A stretch of DNA of 7,426 nt from contig CAJPLH010000094.1 of assembly GCA_905371275.1 (NCBI GenBank), positions 1-7,426 of the forward strand, read 5' to 3'. The notes under the pieces were generated by a model, which had not been told where the DNA came from, searched no databases, and was given only the letters and a program-made list of their open reading frames with translations. This document shows positions 5,836-7,426 of this stretch, piece by piece (position 1 is the first letter of the stretch; each line of letters starts with the position of its first letter). Made by a program: the position numbers and the translations under genes. This DNA comes from Prevotellaceae bacterium. GTDB taxonomy: Bacteria; Bacteroidota; Bacteroidia; Bacteroidales; Bacteroidaceae.

Positions 5836-7146
5836 ATGCGTAAATTACTTTCTTCTCTTTTATTCCTTCCCATTTTAGGGGTAAATGCCCAGGTTTCTTC
5901 TGACGTAAAATCAGATTTTAATGCGATGTTCAGGGATTCCACTCTTCGCATTGACTATAATTTTACAGGAACGAGCCAAACACAAGAGATAGCTCTGGAT
6001 GAACTACACGTTTCTAAGGGGTGGTATGGCCGCCGAGTCAATATGCAAAAATTGCCCCTTGCTGGAAACGGTCAAATAGTAATGAAAGACAGTCAGTCTG
6101 GTCGGGAAATTTACAAGGTATCATTCAGTACTTTATTTCAAGAATGGCAAACAAGCGAGGAAGCTACCCAAGTGCGCAAATCTTTTGAAAACACTTTCCA
6201 ACTACCTTTTCCGCGTCGGGATGCGAAAGTAGAAGTTACGCTCTTCAATACTCACAGAGAACCTATTTATAAGTTCGAACATCAAGTTAAAGTAGATGAC
6301 ATTCTCATTCGTCCCCTCCCGACTCTACCGCAACATCCATACAAGTATATTCACCACGGGGGGGAATCTAATAAATGTATTGACGTTGCCATCGTAGCAG
6401 AAGGTTATACCGCAGCAGAATCGAACGTGTTTTACGCTGATGCAGAACGTGCTACCCAAGAGATTCTAAAGTACAAACCTTTTAGCGACTTCAAAGACCG
6501 TTTCAACTTTGTAGCAGTGGCAGTGCCAAGTCTTGAGAGCGGAGTAAGCATTCCTCACAATAACGATTGGAAGCAAACAGCATTGCATTCAAATTTTGAT
6601 ACATTCTATAGTAAACGCTATCTTACAACCTTGAAGTTGAAAGCGCTTAATGATGCATTAGCAGGTGTTCCATATGAGCATATTTTGATATTGGCCAATA
6701 CTTCTAACTATGGTGGAGGTGGAATCTACAATAGTTATACGCTCTCGGCTGCACACAACGAACATTTTCTTCCCGTAACGGTACACGAATTTGGGCATTC
6801 TTTTGGAGGATTAGCGGACGAATATTTTTATGATGACCAATACGCCAATTACTATCACCCCAATATTGAGCCTTGGGAACAAAATATCACAACACTAGCG
6901 CGCTTTTCAGAGAAATGGAAAGATATGCTTCCCCCAAAGCGTAAAATTCCCACTGGAACGGACGACACAACAGACAGCGACACTCAAAAGATTGGTGTCT
7001 ACGAAGGTGGTGGCTATATGTCGAAAGGCGTATATCGTGCATTCCGCAATTGTAGGATGCGCACCAATGAAGTGCCCGTGTTTTGTGCCGTGTGCGAACG
7101 AGCTTTGCGCCGGCTCATAGAGTTTTACACGACACCTCAGCCTTGA
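5836..7146 (+). CDS. Secreted M64-family zinc metallopeptidase (IgA peptidase M64 type)
   Basis: The 436-residue product has a Sec signal peptide (KLLSSLLFLPILG core, probable cleavage after V16-N17-A18). Residues about 20-160 form the beta-rich N-terminal domain that accompanies M64 peptidases in Bacteroidetes. The catalytic domain begins near 180 (CIDVAIVAEGYTAAE). The zinc site is HEFGH at 317-321 (H317, catalytic E318, H321), extended as SFGGLADEY (322-330); D328 is the likely third ligand. The C-terminal part has the family segment NCRMRT (405-410), followed by C417 and C420. The length is usual for the family. The founding member of M64 is the Clostridium ramosum IgA protease; whether this protein cuts IgA cannot be told from sequence, and other host or dietary glycoproteins are equally possible. 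The gene stands alone on the plus strand, divergent from the kinase. A run of seven G at 6358-6364 lies at the junction of the two domains. No strong terminator follows. Confidence 0.93.
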   Translation: MRKLLSSLLFLPILGVNAQVSSDVKSDFNAMFRDSTLRIDYNFTGTSQTQEIALDELHVSKGWYGRRVNMQKLPLAGNGQIVMKDSQSGREIYKVSFSTLFQEWQTSEEATQVRKSFENTFQLPFPRRDAKVEVTLFNTHREPIYKFEHQVKVDDILIRPLPTLPQHPYKYIHHGGESNKCIDVAIVAEGYTAAESNVFYADAERATQEILKYKPFSDFKDRFNFVAVAVPSLESGVSIPHNNDWKQTALHSNFDTFYSKRYLTTLKLKALNDALAGVPYEHILILANTSNYGGGGIYNSYTLSAAHNEHFLPVTVHEFGHSFGGLADEYFYDDQYANYYHPNIEPWEQNITTLARFSEKWKDMLPPKRKIPTGTDDTTDSDTQKIGVYEGGGYMSKGVYRAFRNCRMRTNEVPVFCAVCERALRRLIEFYTTPQP

Positions 7147-7335
7147 TTTTCAGCACAGCTTTGATGCTGCCTCCCCCCTTGGTCTGAGCGGCAGTAGTTC
7201 GCCACTGGTGCGCGCAATACTTCTAGCACTCACTTATCTCACACAAATTTATTCCCTAAAAAGGTACACACATACATTTTAACCCAAATCGGTCATTAGA
7301 TCCTGAACAGATTTTATTTGATTGTTGAACAGATG
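7147..7335. other. Gene-poor stretch after the M64 gene
   Basis: I see no convincing gene here. Positions 7151-7220 are more G+C-rich than the surroundings and contain two weak stems: CAGCA/TGCTG (7151-7155, 7165-7169) and AGCGGC/GCCACT (7187-7192, 7201-7206), the latter pairing fully, with one G-U, only in a minus-strand RNA. A consensus -7 motif TAAATTTG on the minus strand sits at 7244-7251. Positions 7304-7312 and 7326-7334 carry the same nine bases, TGAACAGAT, 22 bases apart. Confidence 0.5.
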
Positions 7336-7388
7336 GTTTTTCGTTAGTTTGAAGACGTAGCGGGCTACGTTGAGAACGAACGAGAAAC
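7336..7388. repeat. 53-base imperfect palindromic element with ACGTAGC core
   Basis: The core ACGTAGC (7355-7361), GG, GCTACGT (7364-7370) is a perfect palindrome. Outer arms GTTTTTCGTTAGTT (7336-7349) and AACGAACGAGAAAC (7375-7388) pair at 12 of 14 positions, with a small internal loop (TGAAG and TGAG) between inner and outer stems. A pairing this long is very unlikely by chance. From general impression, hairpins of this look recur in Prevotella-like genomes near small genes, but I cannot verify that here. It could be a REP-like element, the end of a mobile element, or the structured leader of the gene that begins at the window edge. Confidence 0.75.
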
Positions 7389-7405
7389 AAGATGCCAACA
7401 AGAAA

Positions 7406-7426
7406 ATGAAAGATGACAGGAAGTTA
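7406..7426 (+). CDS. Possible start of a gene cut off by the window edge
   Basis: ATG at 7406 opens a frame of seven codons (MKDDRKL) that continues past the end of the window. It begins 17 bases after the hairpin element, and a five-codon open frame (ATG at 7392, MPTRK) ends on its start codon with an ATGA overlap. The peptide is too short to assign. A small GxxExxY-type protein is a guess based on the kind of hairpin upstream. The opposite strand is also open here, so the call is weak. Confidence 0.25.

Noticed and set aside
42..7146. A single glycoprotein-degrading locus (GH109, sugar kinase, M64)
   Set aside because: The three genes are in separate transcription units interrupted by ilvE and rnz, and no SusC/SusD pair or sigma/anti-sigma regulator is present.
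7151..7169. CAGCA/TGCTG stem as terminator of the M64 gene
   Set aside because: A 5-bp stem with a 9-base loop and no T-run after it is too weak to call a terminator.

Overview
The window looks like ordinary chromosome from a member of the Bacteroidales, possibly Prevotella-like. The grounds are the protein types (a Bacteroidetes-style IlvE, a secreted GH109-type protein, an M64 peptidase, an SPII lipoprotein with a charged segment after the cysteine), short A/T-rich gaps without Shine-Dalgarno sequences, and promoter elements of the Bacteroidetes TAnnTTTG type. The genus is an inference; no rRNA or other marker gene is present.

Layout. Positions 42-3663 hold three leftward genes separated by 30 and 25 bases: ilvE (branched-chain aminotransferase), a coiled-coil lipoprotein, and a secreted Gfo/Idh/MocA protein of the GH109 type. 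They probably form one operon, read from a promoter near 3766-3773. Positions 3829-5717 hold a second leftward pair, a BadF/GlcNAc-kinase-like sugar kinase followed 29 bases later by rnz (ribonuclease Z), read from a promoter at 5746-5753. A 118-base divergent region (5718-5835) separates this pair from a rightward gene at 5836-7146 for a secreted M64 zinc metallopeptidase. The last 280 bases hold no complete gene. They end in a 53-base imperfect hairpin with a perfect ACGTAGC-GG-GCTACGT core, 17 bases before a start codon that runs off the window.

How the genes may work together. ilvE and rnz are housekeeping genes (branched-chain amino acid metabolism, tRNA 3' end processing). The GH109-type protein and the M64 peptidase are exported and could act on glycoproteins, and the sugar kinase could phosphorylate an amino sugar. 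They lie in different transcription units, so a joint pathway is only a possibility.

No clearly new multi-gene system is visible. The observations most worth checking are the hairpin element at the right edge, the inverted repeat over the ilvE promoter, the palindrome between the divergent promoters, and seven-base G/C runs inside both genes for exported enzymes.
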